64,000 bases of DNA, taken from an uncultured Fodinibius sp. GTDB taxonomy: Bacteria; Bacteroidota; Rhodothermia; Balneolales; Balneolaceae. The stretch covers positions 248,001-312,000 of the forward strand of contig CAJXMW010000004.1 in NCBI GenBank assembly GCA_913056235.1. Direction: 5' to 3'. The notes under the pieces are model-generated. The model had not been told where the DNA came from and made no database searches. It worked only from the letters and a program-made list of their open reading frames with translations. Made by a program: the position numbers and the translations under genes. Positions 1-7,898 of the stretch are shown piece by piece; positions within the stretch are counted from its first letter, which is position 1; each line of letters begins with the position of its first letter.

Positions 1-549
1 GATGCCGATGGCACGCTGATGGGAAAATACCGAAAGAAGCATATTCCGGATGATCCCAGCTTTCATGAAAAATATTATTTTACGCCCGGTGAAGATAGTT
101 ACCAGGTTTTTGATACCCAATTTGGCAAAATTGGTCCACTCATCTGCTGGGACCAGTGGTATCCGGAGGCGGCGCGTATAACGGCCTTGCAGGGAGCTGA
201 ATTGCTGGTGTATCCAACAGCAATTGGCACGTTGCCGGATGAAGACGAACACCAGGGCCAGGAATTTTTAGATGCTTGGCAGACCATTCAGCGAAGCCAT
301 GCGATTGCCAACGGATGCTTTGTGGCCAGCATCAATAGAGTGGGACAGGAAGGGGGGATTTCCTTTTGGGGGCATTCTTTTGTAGCCGGGCCATTTGGAC
401 AGATGCAGGCAGAGGCGGGAACAGATGAACAGGTGCTGATCCAGGAAATTGATTTGTCAAAAATTGAAAAACAACGACAGGTCTGGCCTTTCTTTCGCGA
501 TCGCCGCATCGATACCTACGAGCCTATTTTAGAGCGCTTTATTGACTAG
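1..549 (+). CDS. aguB: N-carbamoylputrescine amidase, 3' part only
   Basis: Nitrilase-superfamily hydrolase that converts N-carbamoylputrescine to putrescine, CO2 and ammonia, the last step of the agmatine route. The reading frame is open from base 1, so the start and the first part of the protein (with the catalytic Glu) lie outside the window. Visible are the catalytic Lys region (GKYRKKHIPDDP) and the nucleophile Cys in GPLICWDQWYPEAAR, followed by the HSFVAGPFG strand of the family. The assignment to AguB rather than another carbon-nitrogen hydrolase rests on this motif set and on an agmatine deiminase gene 3.5 kb downstream on the same strand. The last 11 bases overlap the end of the convergent kinase gene. 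Confidence 0.85.
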   Translation, partial: DADGTLMGKYRKKHIPDDPSFHEKYYFTPGEDSYQVFDTQFGKIGPLICWDQWYPEAARITALQGAELLVYPTAIGTLPDEDEHQGQEFLDAWQTIQRSHAIANGCFVASINRVGQEGGISFWGHSFVAGPFGQMQAEAGTDEQVLIQEIDLSKIEKQRQVWPFFRDRRIDTYEPILERFID

Positions 550-3109
550 CCTCGTTTTGAATATACTGCGAAAGGGAATCTGCTTCAGCTTCTTGCCCGG
601 ATGCTTGCAGTAGATCTGTTAACGGTCTTAAGATTTCTTGTACCGGTTTTTCTGATAACCCATATCGCTGTTGGCGTACTTTGAGCGCTTCCCGATATAG
701 TGCTTTAGCAGTTGAAAGATCTCCTTGCTGACGTTCGACTTTTGCTTTGCTTATTTTCCAGTCAACAAGCTCGGGATGATTAGGATTAAATTTATCTTCC
801 AGAATAGCCTTACTCTTATTCAGCATTGTATTTGTTCGTGAGAATTGGTCCAAACGGACATATACTTTAGCGCCGTTATCTAAGATGTTTGCCATCTGTT
901 TTGAGTCGGGATCAACTTGTTCTTGTATTTCTCGGGCCTTTTTGAAGTGAAAAATAGCTGAGTCTAACTTGCCTTCGTAGAGATATCCACTGCTCAAGCT
1001 ACTATGGATATTTGCTAAACTTCGGTGCGTATCACCGTGAAGTTTTTTATTCATGACAAGTCCTTGCTGATAATACTTGCGTGCTTTTTGAATCTTTTGC
1101 TGATGATCATAAAGATTGGCCAGGTTTACTAAGTTATTGGCTATGCCGGGATGAGGTTTATTAGTTATTGTTTGTACCATATCCAGCGACTGCTTTTGTA
1201 CCTTGATGGCTTCTTCAAACTTATCCTGAAATCGCAAGATTGAAGCTAATACGTACAACGTTTCGGCAATGCGAACGTCAGGAGCCTCATACAGTTTCCG
1301 TTCTATATTCAAGGCCTCACGGACCAGTGAAGAAGCGTGATTGTAATTGTTTTGGATGCGCTCTACATAGGCCAAATCACGCAGAGCCTTGGAATATGAT
1401 CCGGTATTTTCTTGATCATTTGAACGGTAAAGTTGAACGGATTTTTGCAGGGCCGTTCGAGCCGAGTCATAATGGCCAAGATCTCGTTGTACAATGCCGT
1501 AAATATTATACGATCGGGCCATTTCAACACTACTTTGTTCTTTCTTCTCTAGGATAGTCAGTGCTTGTTTGAGAAGGGTTGATGCTTTCTGGGGATCGCT
1601 GAGGGAGCGAAAGGTATGCCCCATTGTATTAAGTAATTCTGCTTTTAACAGCGGGTTTTTTTCAAGTTTTTGAACTTCGGTAAAGCCTTGATTTAAGAAC
1701 TCTCTCACCGTCACCGTATCGCCCTGCGCATTACTGGGGGCACTGGCTTCAATAAGATCAGTGAGGAAAGTAGTTACGGCTTCGGCTTTTTGGGCTTCCA
1801 GCTGGGCTTTATCACGCTCCTGCGATATCTGATAGGTGTAGAAGGCGGTAAAGCCGGTCGTTAACGCTATGAGCACAACAGCCCCGGCAATGGGCCATTT
1901 ATTTCGTTTCACAAATTTTGAAAAGTGATAGCTGATGGCACCTGAACGAGCAACGACCGCTTCGGATTTTTGGGACCGGCGGATATCTTCTTTTAACTGG
2001 GCAGGCGATTCATACCGTTCTTCCGGTTCTTTGCGGAGAGCTTTCATGATGATAGCATCAAGATCGCCACTGAGTGCGTCAATCAGCTTTTTGGGAGTCG
2101 TCTTTCGTTGTTCCGCAATTTCTTGCAGCTTCCTGTTATCAAGTTGCTTCAGTCGGCGGGAGGGAGGAGTAGGAGACTGTTTGGTTACGATTTGTTCTAT
2201 TTGGGTGCGGTTTTTTTCATCCAGGTCAAAAACGGTAATCCCGGCCAGCAGTTTATACAGCAGCGCCCCCATGGCGTAGTTGTCGATAGCGGTGGTGATG
2301 GATTGGTAGGTTATTTGCTCGGGTGCGGCATAGGCTGGAGTCAGCATCTGTTGGGTTGCCTGTGTTTGAGTAGCCGTGCTATCGTCATCTTGCATCAGTT
2401 TGGCAATACCAAAGTCCAGGATTTTAACATTGTCGTTATCTGTGACCATGATATTGGCCGGCTTCAGATCGCGATGAATTACAAGGTTTTTATGAGCATG
2501 TTGCATAGCCTTGCAAATATCTTTGAATAAAGCCAGGCGCTCCTGAAGATCGAGCTTGTTGTTATCACAATAGGTATCGATAGGAGTACCGTCGATATAT
2601 TCCATTATTAGGTAGGGCAGTCCATCGTCGGTCACGCCGCCGTCATACAACTGGGCAATGTGGGGATGACTGAGTTCGGCCAGAATCTCTCGCTCAAGCT
2701 GAAAACGAGAAATGTTTTTTGGGGTGTCCATACCGCGACGCAGCACTTTCAGGGCTACCCGGTGATCAAATTCGTCGTCAGCGCGCTTCGCCAGAAACAC
2801 TGTTCCCAATCCGCCGTAACCAAGCATTTCAGTAATTTGATAGTTGCCAATATTTTGGCCAATCAGGCTGGTTCCCGGAACCTTGGGATCATCTAGAAAG
2901 TCGTCGATGAGCAGTTTCTTTTGGATTTGCTCTTCTTCCTCCAGGTAGCCTTTGGACTCTTCAATTGCCTTAAGGTATTTTGCTACCTTTTTCTTGAGTT
3001 CTGGATCCCCCTCACACTTATAGTTTATATATTCTTGTCGCTTTTGATCTTGATAATTCAATGCCTCATCGACGATCTCCTCGATTTGATTCCATTCTCT
3101 CTTGTCCAT
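539..3109 (-). CDS. Membrane-anchored Ser/Thr protein kinase with TPR repeats
   Basis: Hanks-type kinase of 856 residues. An N-terminal helical stretch of about 85 residues precedes the kinase domain. The Gly loop is GYGGLG (about 97-102), the ATP Lys is in VALK (K121), the catalytic loop is HRDLKPAN (D214), the metal motif is DFG (D232) and APE lies near 262-264, so it should be active. One transmembrane helix follows at about 405-427, then a C-terminal region of about 400 residues rich in TPR repeats (for example SYNIYGIVQRDLGHYDSA), presumably periplasmic. It lies 15 bp downstream of the ECF sigma gene and is probably co-transcribed. Sigma-kinase pairs of this type (TIGR02999/ECF43-like) are known, with the kinase phosphorylating the sigma factor. 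The substrate here is inferred. Confidence 0.93.
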   Translation of the reverse strand: MDKREWNQIEEIVDEALNYQDQKRQEYINYKCEGDPELKKKVAKYLKAIEESKGYLEEEEQIQKKLLIDDFLDDPKVPGTSLIGQNIGNYQITEMLGYGGLGTVFLAKRADDEFDHRVALKVLRRGMDTPKNISRFQLEREILAELSHPHIAQLYDGGVTDDGLPYLIMEYIDGTPIDTYCDNNKLDLQERLALFKDICKAMQHAHKNLVIHRDLKPANIMVTDNDNVKILDFGIAKLMQDDDSTATQTQATQQMLTPAYAAPEQITYQSITTAIDNYAMGALLYKLLAGITVFDLDEKNRTQIEQIVTKQSPTPPSRRLKQLDNRKLQEIAEQRKTTPKKLIDALSGDLDAIIMKALRKEPEERYESPAQLKEDIRRSQKSEAVVARSGAISYHFSKFVKRNKWPIAGAVVLIALTTGFTAFYTYQISQERDKAQLEAQKAEAVTTFLTDLIEASAPSNAQGDTVTVREFLNQGFTEVQKLEKNPLLKAELLNTMGHTFRSLSDPQKASTLLKQALTILEKKEQSSVEMARSYNIYGIVQRDLGHYDSARTALQKSVQLYRSNDQENTGSYSKALRDLAYVERIQNNYNHASSLVREALNIERKLYEAPDVRIAETLYVLASILRFQDKFEEAIKVQKQSLDMVQTITNKPHPGIANNLVNLANLYDHQQKIQKARKYYQQGLVMNKKLHGDTHRSLANIHSSLSSGYLYEGKLDSAIFHFKKAREIQEQVDPDSKQMANILDNGAKVYVRLDQFSRTNTMLNKSKAILEDKFNPNHPELVDWKISKAKVERQQGDLSTAKALYREALKVRQQRYGLSEKPVQEILRPLTDLLQASGQEAEADSLSQYIQNEASQ

Positions 3110-3124
3110 AATGTAAATTCTGTA

Positions 3125-3694
3125 TTACATTTTTAATTCTTTATATAGCCACCCTCGTGCTTTTGCCCAGTCTCGTTTTACTGTTCGTTCTGAAACATCT
3201 AAAACATCTGCGATTGCGTTCATAGTCATCTCTCCGAAAAAACGCATCTCTACAATTTTTGAAAGCCGTTCATTCAGTTCAGCCAGCTCATCTATCTTTT
3301 TATCAATTTCAGTGAATTTTTTGGCTTGTTCTTTAACCTTGAAAAGCTCATCAATATAGGTCAGCTCTTCTTTTTCTCCCCCTCTCTTTTCAGCTTGACG
3401 CTTGCGGGCATGATCAATTAAAATTTGTCGCATGCACCGCGAGGAAATAGCCATAAAGTGATTACGATTCTCAAATTCAACCTTGTCCTGCTTTATCATT
3501 TTTAAATAAACTTCGTGGACAAGTTCTGTTTTCGAGATTGTAAGGTCATCCCGTTCTTGTTGCAGCCGTGAAAAGGCCATCTTTTTGAGTTCTTCATATA
3601 TCAAAGGGAAGAGTTCGTTGTAGGCCTCTTCCGATCCTTCCTGAACTTCCAGCAAAAGCTGGGTTACCCTGGATTGCTCTTTATGGGAAGACAT
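3125..3694 (-). CDS. ECF-type RNA polymerase sigma factor (TIGR02999/ECF43-like)
   Basis: 189-residue sigma factor. Region 2 includes the segment around ELVHEVYLKM and AISSRCMRQILIDHARKR, and region 4 ends in a helix-turn-helix (MTMNAIADVLDVSERTVKRDW). Length, the LIDHARKR signature and the kinase gene directly downstream fit the ECF group that is paired with Ser/Thr kinases rather than with an anti-sigma factor. No anti-sigma gene is adjacent, which agrees with control by phosphorylation. It is divergent from the possible RNA gene and aguA. Regulon unknown. Confidence 0.93.
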   Translation of the reverse strand: MSSHKEQSRVTQLLLEVQEGSEEAYNELFPLIYEELKKMAFSRLQQERDDLTISKTELVHEVYLKMIKQDKVEFENRNHFMAISSRCMRQILIDHARKRQAEKRGGEKEELTYIDELFKVKEQAKKFTEIDKKIDELAELNERLSKIVEMRFFGEMTMNAIADVLDVSERTVKRDWAKARGWLYKELKM

Positions 3695-3824
3695 TTAATC
3701 AAGATTAAAAATTGAGCTCCTAGTTAATTTATACCCAAAAAAGCATCTATAGGGGAAAAATGAAACTTTTTGAAAATAATTTGTCACCTTTTCCATTTGG
3801 CTTACGCAATATTATAAAGTGAAG

Positions 3825-4010
3825 ATGGTAAAACATCTCAAGAGAGATAACGAGAGACGAAAACGGCATCAAGAGGAGTGACAATGTGATGTTTTCAAAT
3901 TAGGAAAGCGACTGCTGTTATGCAGTTACTTCCGGGTCTAGAGAGATGCGTCAGTTATGCGCAGTGATCCAGGGACAGTAGGTTCTTAACCTGCTGTCCT
4001 TTCTTTTTTT
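3825..4010 (+). ncRNA. Candidate structured RNA or attenuator leader upstream of aguA
   Basis: A terminator at 3973-4010 follows no plus-strand gene, so a transcript starting in the intergenic region must end there. Upstream are a long-range pairing (AAAACATC at 3830-3837 with GATGTTTT at 3888-3895), a small hairpin (ACTGC 3911-3915 with GCAGT 3922-3926) and a second one (TGCG 3947-3950 with CGCA 3960-3963). Two stretches beginning GTTATGC and ending in GGG (about 3917-3936 and 3954-3974) resemble each other. It could be a free small RNA or a leader attenuating aguA. I could not match it to a known riboswitch or to 6S RNA. Confidence 0.4.
3973..4010 (+). terminator. Rho-independent terminator
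   Basis: A 12-bp stem (GGACAGTAGGTT with AACCTGCTGTCC, one G-T wobble) with a CTT loop is followed by a T-rich tail. It lies 73 bp before the likely aguA start. Confidence 0.8.
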
Positions 4011-4082
4011 AGATAACCTTTCTTGATATACTTGTTTATTGCTTTCAATCGAGGTGATATTTCAAGACATAACTATTGCTCA

Positions 4083-5156
4083 ATGGATCCAAATAAATCA
4101 CACCCTGCAAACTTTTCGATGCCCCCCGAATGGGCCACGCACGCCGCCACACAGTTGCACTGGCCATCGAATCGAGAAACATGGCCGGGCGAACGGCTGC
4201 AGCGCGTAGAAAACGTTTACTTAGATATTATCGAGGCATTGTCGGTTCATGAACATATCCATCTGTTAGTGGAAAACGAGCGTACCCAAAAGCGTGCTTT
4301 TACATTGATACAGGATCGCAGCATTGACTTGGCCAACATCACCTTTCACCTGCAGTCCATCAACGACGTCTGGGCACGGGATTGCGGTCCTATTTTTATC
4401 CGCAACCGCGAAAATGGTGTTGAAGAGTTTGCTATTACAGACTGGGAGTACAATGCCTGGGGCGAAAAATATCCTCCTTTTGATGCAGATAATCGCTTGC
4501 CCAAATATTTTGCCTCCAAGTATAACATAAGACGATTTGAGCCTGACATGGTTCTCGAGGGGGGATCCATTGACGTCAATGGTGATGGCGTTCTGATGAC
4601 GACCGAGTCGGTATTATTGAACCAAAACCGAAATCCGGAGTTATCGAAAGAGGAGATCGAGCATCGGTTGATGGAGTACTTGGGCGTTGAAAAGATTATC
4701 TGGCTTAAGGAGGGATTAGCTGGCGACGACACCGATGGACATATTGATGATATTGCTCGTTTCTTGAATAAAGGTACCATTTTGGCCATGGTTTCTGACG
4801 ATCCCGAGGATGTGAACTACGAGACCCTGAATCAGAACCTAGACCTATTGCTGGAGGCCACCGACCAGCACGGCCAATCATTCACCATAGAACCTTTGCC
4901 TGTACCAGAAACCAAAATCGAGGGAACTACCGTGGATGGGTCGGAATATGTGCCGGCTAGCTATGCCAATTTTTATGTGGCAAATGGCGTGGTGCTTGTT
5001 CCGCTGTATGATGAGCGTTTCGATGATAGAGCCCTGCACCTGTTTGAGCAATATTATCCCGACAGAGAGGTGGTCGGCATTCCTTGTGCCGATCTTGTTT
5101 GGGGACAGGGATCAATACATTGCATAACCCAGCAGTTATATAGTATCGAGGAATAG
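4083..5156 (+). CDS. aguA: Agmatine deiminase
   Basis: Converts agmatine to N-carbamoylputrescine plus ammonia, the step before AguB. It belongs to the peptidyl-arginine-deiminase (PAD_porph) family: an early MPPEWATH segment, ARDCGPIF, GGSIDVNGDG, a GDDTDGHIDD segment holding catalytic Asp/His residues, and the nucleophile Cys in WGQGSIHCITQQ near the C-terminus. I chose the ATG at 4083 (357 residues, usual for the family) because the longer frame from 4023 adds 20 residues unlike the family. No signal peptide, so cytoplasmic. Together with AguB it gives a complete agmatine-to-putrescine branch. Confidence 0.93.
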   Translation: MDPNKSHPANFSMPPEWATHAATQLHWPSNRETWPGERLQRVENVYLDIIEALSVHEHIHLLVENERTQKRAFTLIQDRSIDLANITFHLQSINDVWARDCGPIFIRNRENGVEEFAITDWEYNAWGEKYPPFDADNRLPKYFASKYNIRRFEPDMVLEGGSIDVNGDGVLMTTESVLLNQNRNPELSKEEIEHRLMEYLGVEKIIWLKEGLAGDDTDGHIDDIARFLNKGTILAMVSDDPEDVNYETLNQNLDLLLEATDQHGQSFTIEPLPVPETKIEGTTVDGSEYVPASYANFYVANGVVLVPLYDERFDDRALHLFEQYYPDREVVGIPCADLVWGQGSIHCITQQLYSIEE

Positions 5157-5196
5157 TTATATTAGTCGATATTATTTTAATTAAACCGGCAGCAAT

Positions 5197-5719
5197 ATGC
5201 GGATTATTATTTTGGGATTCTTATTTATGGGATGCACGGCTAATCAATCGATAAACCCGACTAAGCACATCGAAGCGATCATCAGCTCTACCGAAATTTT
5301 GAGCTGGCCTATGACAGCCTGGATGTAGTTATGGTTGGGGATTTATATGCGCAGGATGCTCACTATCTGTTGCCGAATCCCCAGGCGCCGGTGCTGGAAG
5401 GGAAGGAGCGAATCAAAAAGTCGTTCGCTGGATTTATGCATCGCATCAAAGAAAATAGGCGAAATGTCGATATCTCCTTTGCATTGTTCATCGACAGATT
5501 ACGGATAGCCTTTCCTATGACGTTGGTTATTATCGCACGTGTTCCAAATCGGATTCGGTGGCTGCTTTCCCGGATGGGGGCAGTGTGGGTAAGTTCGTGA
5601 CGGATATAGGTTTGCAACCAGATGGGAAGTGGAGGTTCCTGGTCGATGGTTACAGCCCCGCGCCCAACGATGCTTTTAGCAGTGCCGATCGTTCGGGATT
5701 TAATCCCGCCTCAGAGTAG
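5197..5719 (+). pseudogene. Frameshifted small secreted protein (SnoaL/DUF4440-like)
   Basis: The start at 5197 gives a signal peptide with a lipobox-like LFMGC and then stops after about 43 codons. A shift near 5295-5300 opens a second frame (FELAYDSLDVVMVGDLYAQDA), and another near 5480-5495 opens a third (QITDSLSYDVGYYRTC) that runs to a TAG at 5717-5719. Joined, the three pieces read as one protein of about 170 residues, with the early AQDAHYLLP and late PDGKWRFLVDGYSP segments seen in SnoaL-like/DUF4440 ketosteroid-isomerase-fold proteins. Two separate shifts argue for real decay, but sequencing error is possible. The fold assignment is by eye. Confidence 0.7.
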
Positions 5720-5725
5720 ATCAAT

Positions 5726-6274
5726 CTATTGCAGGTTAAAATAGCTAGCTTGCTCTCGGGGAATGATCACTTCAGGGTTACGTTCCTTGATGAATCGCAT
5801 GATATCGGCAATGTCATCAACTTTTAAGGTGATCGCGGTTGATTCAAGTCCCAGTAGCTTCTTAAAGTTCGGATTAGTTCGTGTTTTATATAGAAGATGA
5901 TAGTTCGTGGCAAAATCGAACAAAGCCTCATCGGAAGAACGGGCATTGTGAGGGGCAAATTTAAGCTCTTCAATATCGGCAACAGGAATCTGCATTGTGT
6001 CGGTTTTTACTTGACCTTTTTTGATGTCAATCATCAACAGGTCGTTTTCGAAGTATAGAATAAGATGGTAGAGTGGTTCCGAAAGCTTGATGATTCCTGT
6101 AAAACTGATGACAAATAAACCGAGCGCCAATAGCTGATCCAGCTTAAAAGGATCAAAGCTCATAGAAACGAAAGAGCCGGCCAGCAGGTAGGTGCCTCCG
6201 GCCGTGCATACGAGGATTGTTAATCCCCAAAACAGGTGGGTACTTTTTTCAAAGACGTGCAGTTCATCATGCAT
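5726..6274 (-). CDS. Hypothetical membrane protein with two N-terminal helices
   Basis: 182 residues. Two hydrophobic segments lie near residues 13-34 and 46-64, followed by a soluble C-terminal part of about 110 residues with mixed charge. I do not recognise a family. The layout (paired helices, then a small globular domain) resembles PH-like membrane proteins of unknown role. It is convergent with the pseudogene and divergent from gatB. Confidence 0.75.
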   Translation of the reverse strand: MHDELHVFEKSTHLFWGLTILVCTAGGTYLLAGSFVSMSFDPFKLDQLLALGLFVISFTGIIKLSEPLYHLILYFENDLLMIDIKKGQVKTDTMQIPVADIEELKFAPHNARSSDEALFDFATNYHLLYKTRTNPNFKKLLGLESTAITLKVDDIADIMRFIKERNPEVIIPREQASYFNLQ

Positions 6275-6413
6275 CAGCTTGGGTGTTTTTAATCAGGACG
6301 GATATTATTACTCTTTCTGGAAAATGGGAATATTTATGTCATAATGATTAATAAAAGTGCCAGACGTTTAATATCTTTCGCCATCAAAACGCAAAAATAA
6401 CAAATTGTTGTAC

Positions 6414-7862
6414 ATGAGCAGTTCGGTAAAAGATAATTACGAAGCAGTCATTGGGCTCGAAGTGCATGCCCAGCTTTTAACAGAAAGTAAGGCTTTTGCC
6501 CCGGTTTCCACAGAGTTCGGGGGATCGCCTAATACGCAAGTCACACCGTTGTGCCTGGGACATCCCGGTACGTTGCCTGTGCTTAATGAAAACCTGGTTC
6601 GTTATATCATTAAGATGGGGTTGGCGACCAACTGTGAGATCTCCCGGAAGTCGATTTTTGCCCGTAAGAATTATTTCTATCCGGATCTGCCCAAGGGGTA
6701 TCAAATTTCGCAGTACGAGACTCCGATCTGTCACGATGGCCATATCGGAATTACCGCCGATGGTTATGACAAAGAGATCGGGATCACGCGTATCCATATG
6801 GAGGAAGATGCTGGAAAGTCCATTCATGATCAGGATCCCTTTAACACGCTGATTGACTTGAATCGGGCTGGCGTTCCGCTGATTGAGATTGTCTCTGAGC
6901 CGGATATCCGCACGCCCAAAGAGGCATACGAATATTTAAAGCGGATCAAACAGATTGTGCAGTACCTCGAAATCTGCGATGGCAACATGGAAGAAGGTAG
7001 TCTCCGCTGCGATGCCAATGTTTCGGTTCGTCCCAAGGGACGAGAGAAGTTTGGGACGCGTACCGAGCTCAAAAACATGAACTCCTTTCGCAATGTAGAG
7101 CGCGCTATTCAGTACGAAATTGATCGGCAAATTGAGCTGATTGAATCTGGCGGAAAAGTAGTACAGCAGACCCTGTTGTGGGATGCTGACAAGATGAAGA
7201 CGCGCCTGATGCGTACCAAAGAGGAGGCGCATGACTACCGCTATTTTCCCGAACCGGATATTCCGCCGGTAGTGGTAACCGATGAGATGCTGGAAGATAT
7301 TAAGGCCGACCTGCCGGAGATGCCGGATGTGCGCAAACAGCGTTTTGTGGAAGAGTTTAACATGAGTAGTGATGATGCGCAGACACTGACTGAAGATCGC
7401 TACCTGGCGGACTACTATGAAGAGGTGCTGGCTCATACCGACAGTCCTAAGACGGTAGCAAATCTTATTCTCACTGAAGTGCTCCGTACCTTGAACGACC
7501 GGAGCATTTCTATTGGCGAATTTCCCATCTCGGCCGATCGCTTGGCAGGCTTGGTTGAATTGCGTGAAAATGACAAGATCAACTCGTCTGCAATGACCGA
7601 GATTTTTAACGCTATGCTTGAAAATGATAAATCAGCAGAAGATCTGGCTGAAGAGATGAATCTTGTTCAGGTTTCGGATACCGGTTTTCTGGAGCCTATT
7701 GTTGACGAAGTAATTGAGGATCATCCCGATGAAGTTGAGCGGTACAGAGACGGCAAAAAAGGACTCCTTGGCTTTTTTATTGGTCAGGTGATGCAGCGCT
7801 CGCAGGGTAAGGCTAATCCCGAGCTCGTACGGGAGATGATTAGCGAGCGATTGGAAGCATAG
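6414..7862 (+). CDS. gatB: Asp-tRNA(Asn)/Glu-tRNA(Gln) amidotransferase subunit B
   Basis: Subunit of GatCAB, which amidates mischarged Glu-tRNA(Gln) and Asp-tRNA(Asn). Signatures are EAVIGLEVHAQL at the N-terminus, YPDLPKGYQISQ, HMEEDAGKS, DLNRAGVPLIEIVSEPD, GSLRCDANVSVRP and the C-terminal YqeY-like helical tail ending in GKANPELVREMI. The 482-residue length is normal. The start is the ATG at 6414; an in-frame TTG nine bases upstream is less likely. gatA and gatC are not in the window. Confidence 0.97.
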   Translation: MSSSVKDNYEAVIGLEVHAQLLTESKAFAPVSTEFGGSPNTQVTPLCLGHPGTLPVLNENLVRYIIKMGLATNCEISRKSIFARKNYFYPDLPKGYQISQYETPICHDGHIGITADGYDKEIGITRIHMEEDAGKSIHDQDPFNTLIDLNRAGVPLIEIVSEPDIRTPKEAYEYLKRIKQIVQYLEICDGNMEEGSLRCDANVSVRPKGREKFGTRTELKNMNSFRNVERAIQYEIDRQIELIESGGKVVQQTLLWDADKMKTRLMRTKEEAHDYRYFPEPDIPPVVVTDEMLEDIKADLPEMPDVRKQRFVEEFNMSSDDAQTLTEDRYLADYYEEVLAHTDSPKTVANLILTEVLRTLNDRSISIGEFPISADRLAGLVELRENDKINSSAMTEIFNAMLENDKSAEDLAEEMNLVQVSDTGFLEPIVDEVIEDHPDEVERYRDGKKGLLGFFIGQVMQRSQGKANPELVREMISERLEA

Positions 7863-7898
7863 GAAAATAGGCTCAGTTTTAATTCTATCTCAGAAAGT

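Larger units (their letters stand above)
3695..4082. other. 388-bp gene-free region between the sigma factor and aguA
   Basis: No protein-coding frame with family character is visible. The left part (about 3695-3820) is AT-rich and should hold the divergent promoters. The right part (about 3825-4010) has several short inverted repeats and ends in a strong terminator (see those entries). The final 72 bases are the leader of aguA. Confidence 0.7.

Noticed and set aside
3825-4010. Identification as 6S RNA, RNase P RNA, tmRNA, or a guanidine riboswitch
   Set aside because: The sequence shows none of the conserved cores I know for these, so only a generic structured RNA is claimed.
4023-4082. N-terminal extension of agmatine deiminase
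   Set aside because: The extra 20 residues do not resemble the family, and the second ATG gives the normal N-terminus.
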